Assembly (NCBI GenBank): GCA_005882995.1
Contig: VBCY01000047.1
Location: 1 to 46,743 of the forward strand
DNA: 46,743 bases
Direction: 5' to 3'
Source of the DNA: Betaproteobacteria bacterium
GTDB taxonomy: Bacteria > Pseudomonadota > Gammaproteobacteria > Burkholderiales > Casimicrobiaceae
Within the stretch, counting starts at the first letter, position 1. Each line of letters opens with the position of its first letter. Shown piece after piece: positions 8,749 to 19,488 of this stretch. The notes under the pieces are model-generated. The model ran no database searches and was not told where the DNA came from. It was given only the letters and a program-made list of their open reading frames with translations. The position numbers and the translations under genes are program-made.

Positions 8749-10920
8749 TCAGGGCTGAAAATCCTTGACTCCGAACTGCCAAAAAAGGAACGCGAAGACG
8801 TCGGCTTGTTCCTCGTAGCGCTGTTTCTTGGTCGATCCGAAGCCATGGCCGGCGTCGTAGTCGATGCGCAGCAGGATGGGTTTGCCGCTCGTAGACGCCG
8901 CCTGCAGCCGGGCCGCCATCTTGGCGGACTCCCATGCATCGACGCGCGGATCGTTGATGCCGGTAGCGATCAGCACCGCGGGATACTTCACCCCATCCTT
9001 GACCCAGTGGTACGGGCTCATGGCATAGAGCGCCTTGAAGCCTTCCTCGGTTTTCACGCTGCCGAATTCGGGAATGTTGGGCACGCCATTGGCGGTTGTT
9101 TCCATGCGGATGAGATCCGACACCGGGACTTGGTCGATGGCAGCGCCGAAAAGGTCCGGCCGCTCGGTGATCGAGCGTCCGACAAAGATCCCGCCGGCGC
9201 TTCCTCCTTGAATCGCCAACTTGTCCGGTGACGTGTATTTGTTGGCAATCAACCATTCGGCGCAGGCGATTGCATCGTTCCAGGTGTTTGGCTTGGTCGT
9301 CTTGTAGCCCGCCTTGTGCCAGTCTTCGCCGTACTCGCCTCCGCCGCGAACGTGAGCGACGGCAAACACGCCGCCGCGATTGAACCAGGCGAGAAACTGA
9401 GGACGGTAGAACGGGGTCTGCGAAATGCCGTAGGCGCCATAGCCGTAGAGGATCGTCGGATTGCTGCCGTCGAGCTTGATGCCCTTCTTGTGCACGATGG
9501 ACAGAGGAATGAGCGTGCCGTCAGGAGCCTTGGCTTTAACTTCGTCCGCGATCAGATCACGGGGATTGTCGTACCTGCCTTGAGGCTGCAAGGTGGTGTC
9601 ACTCACCCGGCCCGACTGGGGATCGTAGGCGTACCAGCCACCGAAGCGCGTCCACGCCCCGGCGTTGAACACGACACCCGGCAGACGTGGGTCGGCAGCG
9701 AGCGCTTCGATGTCGCCGGCGAAGGGCAACGCGACCGGCGCCGGCTTGGAGCCGGGCGTGTAAGCGAGTCGCAGCAGATCGCTGATGCCGCCGTTCATGC
9801 GCCGCACATAGAGCGCGTCCTTGGCTGCTGCAATGCCGGTGATCACCGCTTCGCTTGCCGGCACGACGACCTGCGCCGCCGCCAGTTCTGGCTTGGCGAG
9901 GGCGAGACGCAGCACCTTGAAGCGCGACGCGTCCTTGTGCGTGAGCAGGTACAAGGTGTCTCCGTTGACGGCGAGGTCAGTCACATCGTCCGCTGTATCG
10001 GCGATCTTGACCCATGGCGTCTTGTCTCCGTTGAGGGACGCGAGCGGGGAGGCGTAGAGACGGAACTCGTTCTGCGTGCCGTTGACCACCAGACCCAGCA
10101 CGTATTTCGAACCGATCGGATAGCCTGCGAAGACGAGTTCAGCCGGCTCGGCTGACACGGCGGGTGAGATCCCTGCTCCCAGCAACACGGAGTCGTTGTC
10201 CGGATTGGTGCCGAGTTTGTGCACGTACACCTTCTGGTTCTGGTACTTGTCGGTGGGCGGCGCGCCGGGAGCGAGCTTTTGCATGCGGCTGTAGATCATG
10301 CGTGCGTCGGGAAGCCACGAAGGTTGCGCATAGTTGGCGCGGTCGATGACGTCGCCGGTTTCCTTGCCGGTTGCGACATCGAGGACGTGCAGCACGCTCT
10401 CCTCGGAGCCGCCGATGGAGATGCCGTAGGCGACGTACTTGTTGTCCGGTGAGGGTTGGTAGTAATCGATGGCGTAGTGTTTATCGGCTGGCGCTTCCAT
10501 CTTGTCCGGGTCGACGAGCACCTGCTCGTTGCCGTGAAAGCCGTCGCGCACATAGAGCTTGGGGATGTTCTCGCTCGCCTTGCGCTTCAAATAGTAGGCG
10601 CGATCCCCTACTACCTGGACCGCGGTCACGCGCGCTGCCGCCGCGTCGCCAAAAGTGGTAATTTCGTCGAGCAATACTTTTCGCTGCAGAATCTTGTCGA
10701 GCACGCCGCGGGTGTATTGCGCTTGAGCCTTCATCCATGCGGCGACGTCCGCATTCTTCATGTCCTCGAAGTAGCGATACGGGTCGTGCACGGTGACGCC
10801 GTAATGCGTGTCGCTGACGTCCTTCACCGGCGCGACGGGCGGCGGCGTCTGGGCCGAAGCGATGGACGAGGCGAGCGAGAGGATCGCGACAACCGGGAGA
10901 GACAGGATCGACGCTGGCAT
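8749..10920 (-). CDS. exported prolyl oligopeptidase family serine peptidase (S9A)
   Basis: The product has 723 residues, the usual S9A size. A signal peptide runs over about the first 23 residues (hydrophobic core, then SIASAQ), so the enzyme is probably periplasmic. The middle is the repeat-rich beta-propeller that limits access to short peptides. The C-terminal alpha/beta-hydrolase domain has the nucleophile in GGSAGGIFVG, the Asp region NDPRVDAWESAKMAARLQ and His in DAGHGFG. YGYGAYGISQTPFYRP and HVRGGGEYGE are S9A hallmarks. The M13 peptidase gene lies 99 bases upstream in the same direction, so the two may act together on peptides. Confidence 0.95.
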   Translation of the reverse strand: MPASILSLPVVAILSLASSIASAQTPPPVAPVKDVSDTHYGVTVHDPYRYFEDMKNADVAAWMKAQAQYTRGVLDKILQRKVLLDEITTFGDAAAARVTAVQVVGDRAYYLKRKASENIPKLYVRDGFHGNEQVLVDPDKMEAPADKHYAIDYYQPSPDNKYVAYGISIGGSEESVLHVLDVATGKETGDVIDRANYAQPSWLPDARMIYSRMQKLAPGAPPTDKYQNQKVYVHKLGTNPDNDSVLLGAGISPAVSAEPAELVFAGYPIGSKYVLGLVVNGTQNEFRLYASPLASLNGDKTPWVKIADTADDVTDLAVNGDTLYLLTHKDASRFKVLRLALAKPELAAAQVVVPASEAVITGIAAAKDALYVRRMNGGISDLLRLAYTPGSKPAPVALPFAGDIEALAADPRLPGVVFNAGAWTRFGGWYAYDPQSGRVSDTTLQPQGRYDNPRDLIADEVKAKAPDGTLIPLSIVHKKGIKLDGSNPTILYGYGAYGISQTPFYRPQFLAWFNRGGVFAVAHVRGGGEYGEDWHKAGYKTTKPNTWNDAIACAEWLIANKYTSPDKLAIQGGSAGGIFVGRSITERPDLFGAAIDQVPVSDLIRMETTANGVPNIPEFGSVKTEEGFKALYAMSPYHWVKDGVKYPAVLIATGINDPRVDAWESAKMAARLQAASTSGKPILLRIDYDAGHGFGSTKKQRYEEQADVFAFLFWQFGVKDFQP

Positions 10921-11019
10921 GGGGACGCTCCGGGAAGACGGGGGTGCAGAAGCGCGCGATTATGCCAGCGCCAAGGGCAAGGAGCCAACCGGCCTGTGAC
11001 AAGGGGCAAGCTATCGCCG

Positions 11020-13056
11020 TTACCAGATGACGACACGCTTCTCCGGAGGCAGATACATCTTGTCGCGAGGTGTGACGCCGAACGCATCGCTGAACGCAGA
11101 CTGATTGATCAGAGCGCCATTGCAACGAAATTTCTCGGGAGCGTGTGGGTCGACCTTGATGCGTCGGATGATTTCGGCATCGCGGCTCTTGTCCTCCCAT
11201 GAAAGCGCGTAGCCGACAAAAAAGCGCTGATCTCCCGTCAGCCCGTCGATTGTCGGCGCTTCGCCACCGGCGAGCGAGATTCGATAGGCCTTATACGCAA
11301 TCGCCAGCCCGGAGATGTCGGCGATATTCTCGCCGAGCGTCAACTCGCCGTTGACGTGATAGCCGGGCAGGGGACTGTAAGCGTTGTACTGCGCGACAAG
11401 CGCCTTGGTCCTGGCCTTGAATCGGGCGCGATCGCCTTTCGTCCACCAGTCGCGCAAATTGCCATCGCCGTCGAATTGACTGCCCTCGTCGTCGAAGGCA
11501 TGGCTGATTTCGTGCCCGATCGTCGCGCCGACGTCTCCATAATTGATCGCGTCGTCGGCGTTCGGAATGAAGAACGGCGGCTGCAGATACGCAGCCGGAA
11601 ACACAATCTCATTCATCCCCGCGTTGTAATAAGCATTGACCGTTTGCGGCGTCATGAACCACTCGCTGCGGTCGATCGGTTTACCCAGCTTGGCGATATT
11701 GCGTTCGTACTCGAACCGGTTGGCGCGTAGCACGTTGCCAATCAGGTCGCCGTGGACGATATCGAGCCTGGAATAGTCGCGCCACCGATCGGGGTAGCCG
11801 ATCTTGATGGTTACTTTCGCCAGCTTGATCCGCGCTTCGGTTTTGGTCGCTGAGTCCATCCAATCCAGCGTCTCGATGCTCTGCGCGTACGCGGCAAGCA
11901 AATTCCTGACGAGTGCGGTCACGCGACCCTTGCTCTCGGCAGGGAAGTATCTGGCTACATACAGCTTGCCGAGCGCTTCATCCATCGACTCTTCCACGAG
12001 CTTGACGCCACGCTTCCAGCGCAGCTCATTTTCGGGAGTGTCGCGCAACACCGTGCCATTGAAGGCGAAGTCCTCGGCGACAAATCGCGAATCAAGGAAC
12101 CGGGCGTGCGCACTCAGAAGATGCCATTTGAAATACGACTTCCAGACCGATAGAGGCGTCTTGTTCAGCGCGCTCGCAAACCCCCGGATATAGCTCGGCT
12201 GGCTCACGATACAAGCGTTGTCCTTGCCCTCGAGCTTTGCTGCGGCAAGGTATGAGGGCCAGTCATATGCCGCCGCGAGCGTCTTCAGCCTGACGAATTC
12301 AACCTTGTTGTAGGTCTTGATAGGATCGCGGTTCTGCACCTTGGTCCATTGCGCGCGGGCAAGATCCGTCTCGAGCGCCAGAATATCGCGCGCGTTCTTC
12401 GCGGCCGACCGATCGCCCGCGAGCGCGAGCATCTTCTCGACATGGGCGAGGTATTGGCGGCGGATCGATTTGAGGCGCGCGTCGCCGTCCTTGAGGTAAT
12501 AGTCCCGATCGGGCAGCCCTAGGCCGGCTTGCGAAAGATGCGCGATGTAAGCGTTCGAATTTCGCTCGTCCTGGTCAATGTAGAGCGCATAGGGTGCGTT
12601 CACTCGGATTTGCTGAAAGTGGGCGATCAGCGCAGGAATCGCATCCTTGCCGGCAAGAGCAGCGACGCCCGCGAGCTCGGCTTCCAGCGCCTTCAGGCCA
12701 AGATCCTCGAGCCGTGCCTCGTCCATGAAGCCAGCGTAGAGATCGCCGATCTTCTGCTCTTCCGAGTGAGGCGCGGAGCGCTCCAATGCGATCGGCTCTA
12801 TGAGCTCGCGCAATTGCGGCTGAATGCTTTCGGTGAGCTCGTAGTCGGCCCCCCACTTCGATTTGTCGGGCGGAATCGGCGTTGCAGCGAGCCACTTACC
12901 ATTGACGTAGGTGAAGAAGTCGTCCTGCGCCCGCACCGACGCGTCGAATTGCCTGACGTCGATGCCTGATGCCAGAGCTTGGGCGATAACGGCAGCGCTG
13001 ACGAATGAAAGCGCCATCGCAGCGAAACGCAGGTGGGAAATAGACGGCAGACGCAT
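11020..13056 (-). CDS. M13 family zinc metalloendopeptidase (neprilysin/PepO-like), exported
   Basis: A signal peptide starts at the ATG at 13056 (MRLPSISHLRFAAMALSF). The frame stays open further upstream, but the extra 72 codons would bury it. The zinc motif is IGHEISHAFDDEGSQF, the third ligand lies in ENIADISGLAIAYKAY, substrate-backbone binding is by NAYYN, and the protein ends RDKMYLPPEKRVVIW, close to the CxxW-type terminus of the family. The length of 678 residues fits. M13 enzymes cleave short peptides before hydrophobic residues. It is divergent from marC across 103 bases. Confidence 0.95.
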   Translation of the reverse strand: MRLPSISHLRFAAMALSFVSAAVIAQALASGIDVRQFDASVRAQDDFFTYVNGKWLAATPIPPDKSKWGADYELTESIQPQLRELIEPIALERSAPHSEEQKIGDLYAGFMDEARLEDLGLKALEAELAGVAALAGKDAIPALIAHFQQIRVNAPYALYIDQDERNSNAYIAHLSQAGLGLPDRDYYLKDGDARLKSIRRQYLAHVEKMLALAGDRSAAKNARDILALETDLARAQWTKVQNRDPIKTYNKVEFVRLKTLAAAYDWPSYLAAAKLEGKDNACIVSQPSYIRGFASALNKTPLSVWKSYFKWHLLSAHARFLDSRFVAEDFAFNGTVLRDTPENELRWKRGVKLVEESMDEALGKLYVARYFPAESKGRVTALVRNLLAAYAQSIETLDWMDSATKTEARIKLAKVTIKIGYPDRWRDYSRLDIVHGDLIGNVLRANRFEYERNIAKLGKPIDRSEWFMTPQTVNAYYNAGMNEIVFPAAYLQPPFFIPNADDAINYGDVGATIGHEISHAFDDEGSQFDGDGNLRDWWTKGDRARFKARTKALVAQYNAYSPLPGYHVNGELTLGENIADISGLAIAYKAYRISLAGGEAPTIDGLTGDQRFFVGYALSWEDKSRDAEIIRRIKVDPHAPEKFRCNGALINQSAFSDAFGVTPRDKMYLPPEKRVVIW

Positions 13057-13159
13057 AGCGACTCCGCACGCATTCGACCGGCGGGATTGTGCCAGGGCTG
13101 AAGGCTCGGGACCAAGCGGGCGATATACTCCGTCGGCGAACCAGGCGCGACCGACTGCG

Positions 13160-13762
13160 ATGAACTCCGAGCTGCTTTCTGCGACGATTCTGCTGATCCT
13201 CGTTATCGATCCGTTCGGCAATGTGCCGCTGGTAGTGAGCGCGCTTTCCTCGACGCCTGCCGAACGACGCATCCGGATCGTGCTTCGAGAGTGTCTGATC
13301 GCCTACGCAGTGCTGCTGGTCTTTCTCGTTGGGGGACACGCCTTTCTCGCGCTGATGCATCTCTCCGAAACGTCGCTCTCCATCGCCGGCGGTGTGATCC
13401 TCTTTTTGATTGCTTTGCGCATGGTTTTTTCACATACCGAGGGCGTCTTCGGAACGCCCGAAGGCACCGAGCCGTTCATCGTTCCGCTGGCGATTCCAGC
13501 GATCGCGGGACCTTCAGCCCTGGCCACAGTCATGCTGATGGCGTCGCGGGATCCGGGCCACAGCGGCGTTCTCGCGCTCGCGTTGACGGGCGCGATGACG
13601 GTGACCACCGTGACTCTCGCCTGCGCAGGATGGCTGCAGCGACTGCTCGGAGAACGGGTCATGCGCGCATTCGAGCGGCTGATGGGACTGGTGCTGACTG
13701 CCGTCGCGGTGGAGATGCTTCTGGGCGGAATCAAGGACGTCGCGTCGCAGTTTCGCGGCTGA
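13160..13762 (+). CDS. MarC family integral membrane protein
   Basis: The 200-residue product is almost wholly hydrophobic, with about six membrane segments. The start MNSELLSATILLILVIDPFG carries the DPFGN-type motif, repeated in diverged form as PLAIPAIAGPSALATVMLM, the two-fold repeat of the MarC/SnatA family. Members were first linked to multiple antibiotic resistance; SnatA exports small neutral amino acids. The function here is not certain. The ATG at 13160 puts the first membrane segment at the N-terminus; a longer in-frame reading would run over the divergent M13 gene. A -10-like TATACT lies at 13124-13129 without a good -35. Confidence 0.9.
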   Translation: MNSELLSATILLILVIDPFGNVPLVVSALSSTPAERRIRIVLRECLIAYAVLLVFLVGGHAFLALMHLSETSLSIAGGVILFLIALRMVFSHTEGVFGTPEGTEPFIVPLAIPAIAGPSALATVMLMASRDPGHSGVLALALTGAMTVTTVTLACAGWLQRLLGERVMRAFERLMGLVLTAVAVEMLLGGIKDVASQFRG

Positions 13763-13883
13763 TGGGCCATGCCGTGCAACGGCGAGGCTCAGGACGCCCT
13801 TAACCGCGAGCAGAGGGCCCACCCCTGCACGGCCACGCGGCAATGGTGGCGAAATTCCGCGTGGACCGCTATCGGCCGAACGG

Positions 13884-15746
13884 CTAAGCGGTTTCGCCCA
13901 CTGGCACGGCGATGGGCTGCTGCGGCGTAAGCTTCCGCGCGAGCTCGAGCAGCGCATCTTCATCGAGCGTCTCCGCCTCGAGCAGCTTGCGCGCGCCGTC
14001 GAGCAGCACCGCCCGGTTCGTCCGCAGGATGGCAAGCGAGTGCGCGAAGGCGCGGTCGATGACGCGCTTGACCGCGTTGTCGATCCGCTGCGCGGTCGCT
14101 TCGCTGTACTTGCGCTCGAAGTAGGTCTGTCCCTCGACCGGTCCCAGCAGCGCCGAGCGGTCGCTCTCGTAGCTGACGCCGCCCAGATCGTCATCCATCC
14201 CGAAGCGGGCGACCATGCTGCGCGCGATGTCGGTTGCCTTGGCGAGGTCGTCGGCGGCGCCGGTCGAAAAACGGTCGAAGACGAGCTTCTCCGCCGCGCG
14301 GCCGCCGAGCAGCACGGCGATCTTGTCGTCGAGCTCGCCCTTGGTCATCAGGAAGCGATCGTCGGTCGGCCGCCGGATCGTGTAGCCCAGCGCTCCGATG
14401 CCGCGGGGAATGATCGACACCTTGTGCACGCTCTCGGTGCCAGGCAGGCAGAGCGCGACCAGCGCATGCCCCATCTCGTGGTGGGCGACGATCTCGCGCT
14501 CGCGCGGGATGAGCAGCCGATGCTTCTTCTCCAGGCCCGCGACGATGCGCTCGATCGCCTCGTTGAAGTCGCGAAGCGCAATGGCCTGCGCCTCGCGGCG
14601 GGTAGCGAGCAGCGCAGCCTCGTTGGCCAGGTTGGCGAGATCGGCGCCGGTGAAGCCCGGCGTGAGCGCCGCGACCTTGTCCGCATCGACGTCGGGCGCG
14701 AGGCGCAGCTTGCGGGTGTGGACCTTGATGATCTCGACGCGGTCGCGCTTGTCGGGGCGGTCGACCAGGATCTGTCGGTCGAAGCGACCGGCGCGCAGTA
14801 GCGCAGGGTCGAGGATCTCGGGGCGGTTCGTCGCCGCGAGCAGTACGACACCCTCGCGCGGATCGAAGCCGTCGAGCTCCGCCAGAAGCTGGTTCAGCGT
14901 CTGTTCGCGCTCGTCGTTGGTTGCGAGCGAACCCAGCGTGCTCCGCGCGCGGCCCAGCGAATCGAGTTCGTCGATGAAGATGATCGCCGGCGCTTGCTTC
15001 AGGGCCTCGGCGAAGAGATCGCGGACGCGCGCGGCGCCGACACCGACGAACATCTCGATGAACTGCGAGCCGGAAATCGAGAAGAACGGCACGCCAGCTT
15101 CGCCCGCGACCGCTCGTGAAAGCAGCGTCTTGCCCGTTCCGGGCGGGCCGACCAGAAGGATGCCCTTGGGAATGCGCGCCCCGAGCCGCCCATAGTCCTG
15201 CGGGCTCTTGAGGAAGTCGATCACCTCGCGCAGCTCTTGCTTCGCCTCGGTCGCGCCGGCGACATCATCGAACGTCACCCGCGTGTTCTTCTCGACGTAG
15301 ATCTTGGCCCGGCTCTTGCCGATGCTCGTGAGCCCGCCCGCGCCCATTCCCATTCGGTCGGCGAAGCGGCGATAGAGGAAGAACCAGATGCCGAAGAAGG
15401 CGAGGGCGGGAACGATCCACGACAGGAGGTTCGAGAGCAGATTCGATTCCTCGCCGCCGCTCACGTCGACGCCCGCATCGCGCATCTCCCGAGCGAGCGC
15501 CTCATCGATGCCCACGCGCGTGGTCATGAACTGCGTCTTTCCGTTCTGCGGAGCCTTGAATGTGCCGATGATGTGGCGGTCGGTGATCGTCACTTTCGCG
15601 ATCGTCTTCTGCGCAATCTGACGCTCGAACTCGCTGTAAGAGATCTGCTCCGTCGTCGTCGCCTGATGCAGAAACTGCTGCATCAGCACGATAGCGACGA
15701 CGGCGATCGCCACGTACCAGAAGTTTAGCTTGGTCGAGTTCTCCAT
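13884..15746 (-). CDS. ftsH: FtsH-type membrane ATP-dependent zinc metalloprotease (paralogue with HEMGH)
   Basis: The 620-residue product has the FtsH order: membrane helix at about 9-24, a small periplasmic domain, a second helix at about 105-124, AAA+ with Walker A GPPGTGKT at 200-207 and Walker [12 protein letters not shown] near 255, the pore motif [13 protein letters not shown], arginine-finger region [18 protein letters not shown], and the M41 zinc site HEMGH at 423-427 in place of the usual HEAGH. It stands alone, not in the rlmE-ftsH-folP order, so it is probably a second FtsH. The ATG at 15746 begins [13 protein letters not shown]. The 5' leader holds a CGGCCC-GGAA-GGGCCG hairpin at 15813-15828. 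Confidence 0.93.
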   Translation of the reverse strand: MENSTKLNFWYVAIAVVAIVLMQQFLHQATTTEQISYSEFERQIAQKTIAKVTITDRHIIGTFKAPQNGKTQFMTTRVGIDEALAREMRDAGVDVSGGEESNLLSNLLSWIVPALAFFGIWFFLYRRFADRMGMGAGGLTSIGKSRAKIYVEKNTRVTFDDVAGATEAKQELREVIDFLKSPQDYGRLGARIPKGILLVGPPGTGKTLLSRAVAGEAGVPFFSISGSQFIEMFVGVGAARVRDLFAEALKQAPAIIFIDELDSLGRARSTLGSLATNDEREQTLNQLLAELDGFDPREGVVLLAATNRPEILDPALLRAGRFDRQILVDRPDKRDRVEIIKVHTRKLRLAPDVDADKVAALTPGFTGADLANLANEAALLATRREAQAIALRDFNEAIERIVAGLEKKHRLLIPREREIVAHHEMGHALVALCLPGTESVHKVSIIPRGIGALGYTIRRPTDDRFLMTKGELDDKIAVLLGGRAAEKLVFDRFSTGAADDLAKATDIARSMVARFGMDDDLGGVSYESDRSALLGPVEGQTYFERKYSEATAQRIDNAVKRVIDRAFAHSLAILRTNRAVLLDGARKLLEAETLDEDALLELARKLTPQQPIAVPVGETA

Positions 15747-15902
15747 TACCTTGTTCCGGCAGAGCAAGCAGGGTTTTCGACACAAGTTAGACCGGAGCGC
15801 CGTCGAAGGTTGCGGCCCGGAAGGGCCGTTGTAAATCTTGCTCGACTGGAACCGCAATCCTTGGCGGCGCGCATACCATTACGCCCGCCGTAGCCGGCGG
15901 AA

Positions 15903-18900
15903 TCACTTCAACTTGCCTAGGAACTCCTCCACCAGCACCACACGATCGGCAAGCTCCGGTGCAGCGCGCTCGATGCGCACCCGGTCCTGCCCAGCGAAGC
16001 GATAATGGCCGTCACGCTGCACCAGGCTGATCAATTTGCTGGGATCGAAAGGCGGCTTGCGCGCAAACTGGACCTGCGAGCGCTCAGGTCCCGCGTCGAT
16101 CTTGGTGACGCCTAGCGGTTTGGCAACGAGCCGAAGTCGATGGCAGGCGAGCAGCGCCTGCGCCTGCTCCGGCGGAAGACCGAAGCGGTCGATCAATTCT
16201 TCCTGCATCGCGGACAACTCCTCCGCGCTGTTGCAATTGGCGAGGCGCTTGTAGAGCACCAAGCGCTCGTGCACGTCGTTGCAATAGGTCTCGGGAAGAA
16301 GTGCCGGGACGTGCAGGCTGATCTCGGTGACCACTCCGAGCGGCTCCGTAAGATCCGGCTCGCGGCCTGCTTTAAGTGCGTCGACGGCGACCTTCAGCAT
16401 GTCGGTGTAGAGCTGGAAGCCAATCTGCTGCATCTCGCCCGACTGTTCCTCGCCGAGTACTTCGCCGGCGCCGCGAATCTCCAGATCGTGCATCGCCAGA
16501 TAGAAGCCTGAACCGAGATCTTCCATAAGCTGGATCGCTTCCAGGCGCTTTTTGGCTTGCGCGGAGAGCGCTTCCTCGGGCGGCGTGAGGAGATAGGCGT
16601 ATGCCTGGTGGTGCGATCGGCCGACGCGGCCTCTCAACTGGTGCAGTTGCGCCAGCCCGAACTTGTCGGCGCGGTTGATGATGATGGTATTGGCCGTCGG
16701 CACGTCGATGCCGCTTTCGATGATGGTCGAGCACAGCAGCAGGTTGCACCGCTGCTGATAGAAGTCGCGCATCACGCGTTCCAGCTCGCGCTCAGGCATC
16801 TGTCCATGGGCGATAGCAAGCCGCGCTTCGGGCACCAGCGCCTTGAGCTTTTCGCCCATGCTCACGATCGAGTCGATGTCATTGTGCAGGAAGTAGATCT
16901 GCCCGCCGCGATGCAATTCGCGTAAAGCCGCCTCGCGCACAATGCCGGGCGAGTATCGGCTTACAAAGGTCTTGATCGCAAGCCGTCGCTCTGGTGCCGT
17001 CGCGATCACCGAGAAGTCGCGCAAGCCTTCGAGCGACAGCGCGAGCGTACGGGGGATCGGAGTCGCAGTGAGCGTCAAGACATCCACCTGGGCGCGCAGA
17101 CGCTTCAGTTGCTCTTTCTGCCGTACGCCGAAGCGGTGCTCCTCGTCGATGATCACCAGGCCGAGGCGTTTGAATTTGGCGTCCGGCTGGATCAGCTTGT
17201 GTGTGCCGATCACCAGGTCGATTCTTCCCGAAGCAAGGCCTTCGAGAGCCGTCTTGGTCTCCTTCGCCGAGCGAAACCGGGAAAGCTCGACAATCTTCAC
17301 CGGCAGTTCCGCGAAGCGATCGCTGAACACCTGCAGATGCTGCTCGGCGAGCAGCGTCGTGGGTACCAGCACAGCGACTTGCTTGCCGTCGGCGATGGCG
17401 ACGAAGGCTGCTCGCAGCGCCACTTCGGTCTTGCCGAAGCCGACGTCGCCGCAGACGAGCCGGTCCATCGGCTTGCCCGACACGAGATCGCCGATGACGG
17501 ACTCGATGGCTGCGGCCTGATCCGGTGTTTCCTCGAATCCGAAGCCCGCGGCAAAGGCTTCGTAGTCGTGCACATTGAACTTGAATGCATGTCCTTCACG
17601 CGCAGCCCGCTGCGCGTAGAGATTGAGCAACTCTGCGGCGGTGTCATGCGCGCGCTGTGCGGCCTTCTTCTTGGCTTTGTCCCACTGGCCGCTGCCCAGT
17701 TCGTGCAGAGGCGCGGCCTCGGGCGACGCGCCGCTGTAGCGGCTGATCAGATGAAGGCTCGATACTGGGACGTAGAGCTTCGCGTCGTTGGCGTAGTGCA
17801 AATGCAGAAACTCGTTCGATCCGTCGCCCAGATCGAGGGTCGTGAGTCCCAGATAACGGCCAATGCCGTGCTGTTCATGCACCACCGGATCGCCGATGCG
17901 CATCTCGGAGAGATCGCGAAGCATGGCGTCGATGTTGCTGCGCCGTCCTTCTCGTTTACCGGAACGACGTACCGTGCCGGCGTAGAGCTCTGCTTCGGTG
18001 ACCAGCGCGAGATTTGCTTCGGGCCAGATGAAGCCCGATTGCAAGGGACTCACCGTGAGCGCGGGACTCGCTTCCCCAGCAACGAACTCGGTCCAGTTGG
18101 CAACGGGTGCCGGCTTGAAGCCGTATTCCGCGAAGTATTGCTGCATGGTTTCCCGGCGGCCCAGGCTCTCCGCAACAATAAGTACCCGCTCGCGTGTTCC
18201 TGTGACAAAGCGTTTGAGCGCCCGCAACGGATCGTCTGCACGCCGATCGACTTCGATTGCCGGCAGCGGCTGAGGCGGAGCATGCTTGCCTGCCCTGATG
18301 GAAGCCTCGGTCGATTTCTCAGGCGCGAGATGGACGCGTGAAAAGAGCTTCCACATCCCATTGAACTCGTCCTCGGGCAAAAATAATTCATGCGGCGGCA
18401 ACAATGGTCGAGCCTTGTCGCCGCGCATCAGGCGGTAGCGAGTCTGAGTATCCTCCCAGAAGCGGCTGACCGCCGTCTTGATGTCACCGTGCATACAGAT
18501 GATCGCGCCGGACGGCAGATACTCATTGAGCGTTGCGGTCTTGTCGAAAAACAGCGGCAGGTAGTACTCGATGCCACCCGGTGTCACGCCGCTGGAAATG
18601 TCCTTGTAGAGCGGTGATTTCGAAGGATCGCCCTCGAAGACTTCGCGGAAGCGCCCGCGAAAGCGCGTACGTCCGCTGTCGTCGAGCGGGAACTCACGGG
18701 CTGGCAACAACCGGACCTTGGGAACGGGATAGACGGTGCGTTGACTGTCGACGTCGAAAGTGCGGATCGATTCGATGTCGTTGTCGAACAGATCGATGCG
18801 GTAGGGCAGCGAGCTGCCCATCGGGTAGAGATCGATCAGCCCGCCGCGGATCGCATATTCTCCCGGTGAGACGACCTGGGTAACGTGCTGATAGCCAGCT

Positions 18901-19388
18901 AACGTGAGCTGCTCACGCAGCCGGTTGAGATCGAGCTTCTCGCCCTGGTCGAGGAAGAAGGTGAACCCCGCGAGGTAAGACGGCGGAGCGAATCGATACA
19001 GCGCGGTCGTCGCAGCGACCAGCACCACATCGCATTCTCCGCGCGATACGTGATAGAGCGTGGCGAGCCGCTCCGAAACGAGATCCTGGTGCGGCGAGAA
19101 GTGGTCATAGGGGAGGGTCTCCCAATCGGGCAGCACCGAGACGCGAAGATGGGGAGCGAGCCACGCGATCTCTGCCGAGAGGCGCTGTGCCGCAAGCGCT
19201 TCGGCGCAGACCACGACGACGAGCTGGCTCGCTGCCGCGGCATCGCCGGCGAGTTGAGCAAGGCCGAGCGCGTCGGAGGAGCCGGCAAGCGGCCGCGCCA
19301 CCACGCTTTTCCCTGCAGGAGGTGACACCGGGAGAAGGCGCGGTAAGGCGACGGATACAGCAGCGGGAGATGACGACACCGAAGACAC
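15903..19388 (-). CDS. mfd: transcription-repair coupling factor
   Basis: This 1161-residue DNA translocase removes stalled RNA polymerase and recruits UvrA. The N-terminal UvrB-like part has DWETLPYDHFSPHQDLVSER and PGEYAIRGGLIDLYP. The polymerase-interaction domain holds GDPVVHEQHGIGRYLGL. The translocase motor shows Walker A GDVGFGKTEVAL, IIDEEHRFGVRQKE, LTLTATPIPRTL and the TRG-like QLRGRVGRSHHQAYAYLL. The C-terminal TRCF domain is present. GTG at 19388 is used; another GTG at 19379 is possible. A CCGCCG-TAGC-CGGCGG stem at 15885-15900 follows the stop but lacks a T-run. Confidence 0.97.
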   Translation of the reverse strand: MSSVSSSPAAVSVALPRLLPVSPPAGKSVVARPLAGSSDALGLAQLAGDAAAASQLVVVVCAEALAAQRLSAEIAWLAPHLRVSVLPDWETLPYDHFSPHQDLVSERLATLYHVSRGECDVVLVAATTALYRFAPPSYLAGFTFFLDQGEKLDLNRLREQLTLAGYQHVTQVVSPGEYAIRGGLIDLYPMGSSLPYRIDLFDNDIESIRTFDVDSQRTVYPVPKVRLLPAREFPLDDSGRTRFRGRFREVFEGDPSKSPLYKDISSGVTPGGIEYYLPLFFDKTATLNEYLPSGAIICMHGDIKTAVSRFWEDTQTRYRLMRGDKARPLLPPHELFLPEDEFNGMWKLFSRVHLAPEKSTEASIRAGKHAPPQPLPAIEVDRRADDPLRALKRFVTGTRERVLIVAESLGRRETMQQYFAEYGFKPAPVANWTEFVAGEASPALTVSPLQSGFIWPEANLALVTEAELYAGTVRRSGKREGRRSNIDAMLRDLSEMRIGDPVVHEQHGIGRYLGLTTLDLGDGSNEFLHLHYANDAKLYVPVSSLHLISRYSGASPEAAPLHELGSGQWDKAKKKAAQRAHDTAAELLNLYAQRAAREGHAFKFNVHDYEAFAAGFGFEETPDQAAAIESVIGDLVSGKPMDRLVCGDVGFGKTEVALRAAFVAIADGKQVAVLVPTTLLAEQHLQVFSDRFAELPVKIVELSRFRSAKETKTALEGLASGRIDLVIGTHKLIQPDAKFKRLGLVIIDEEHRFGVRQKEQLKRLRAQVDVLTLTATPIPRTLALSLEGLRDFSVIATAPERRLAIKTFVSRYSPGIVREAALRELHRGGQIYFLHNDIDSIVSMGEKLKALVPEARLAIAHGQMPERELERVMRDFYQQRCNLLLCSTIIESGIDVPTANTIIINRADKFGLAQLHQLRGRVGRSHHQAYAYLLTPPEEALSAQAKKRLEAIQLMEDLGSGFYLAMHDLEIRGAGEVLGEEQSGEMQQIGFQLYTDMLKVAVDALKAGREPDLTEPLGVVTEISLHVPALLPETYCNDVHERLVLYKRLANCNSAEELSAMQEELIDRFGLPPEQAQALLACHRLRLVAKPLGVTKIDAGPERSQVQFARKPPFDPSKLISLVQRDGHYRFAGQDRVRIERAAPELADRVVLVEEFLGKLK

Positions 19389-19488
19389 GGCACAAGCGAA
19401 CCGACAAAGAGCAAATTATACGTGCCGGTCCGCGTGCCCTCGTCCGCGGATGCTATTTGGCGTCCTTCGCGCAGGACCGGGCTACGCT

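Noticed and set aside
17109-18341. Plus-strand open frame of about 410 codons inside mfd
   Set aside because: It is antisense to conserved Mfd domains, has no ribosome-binding site and no domain pattern.
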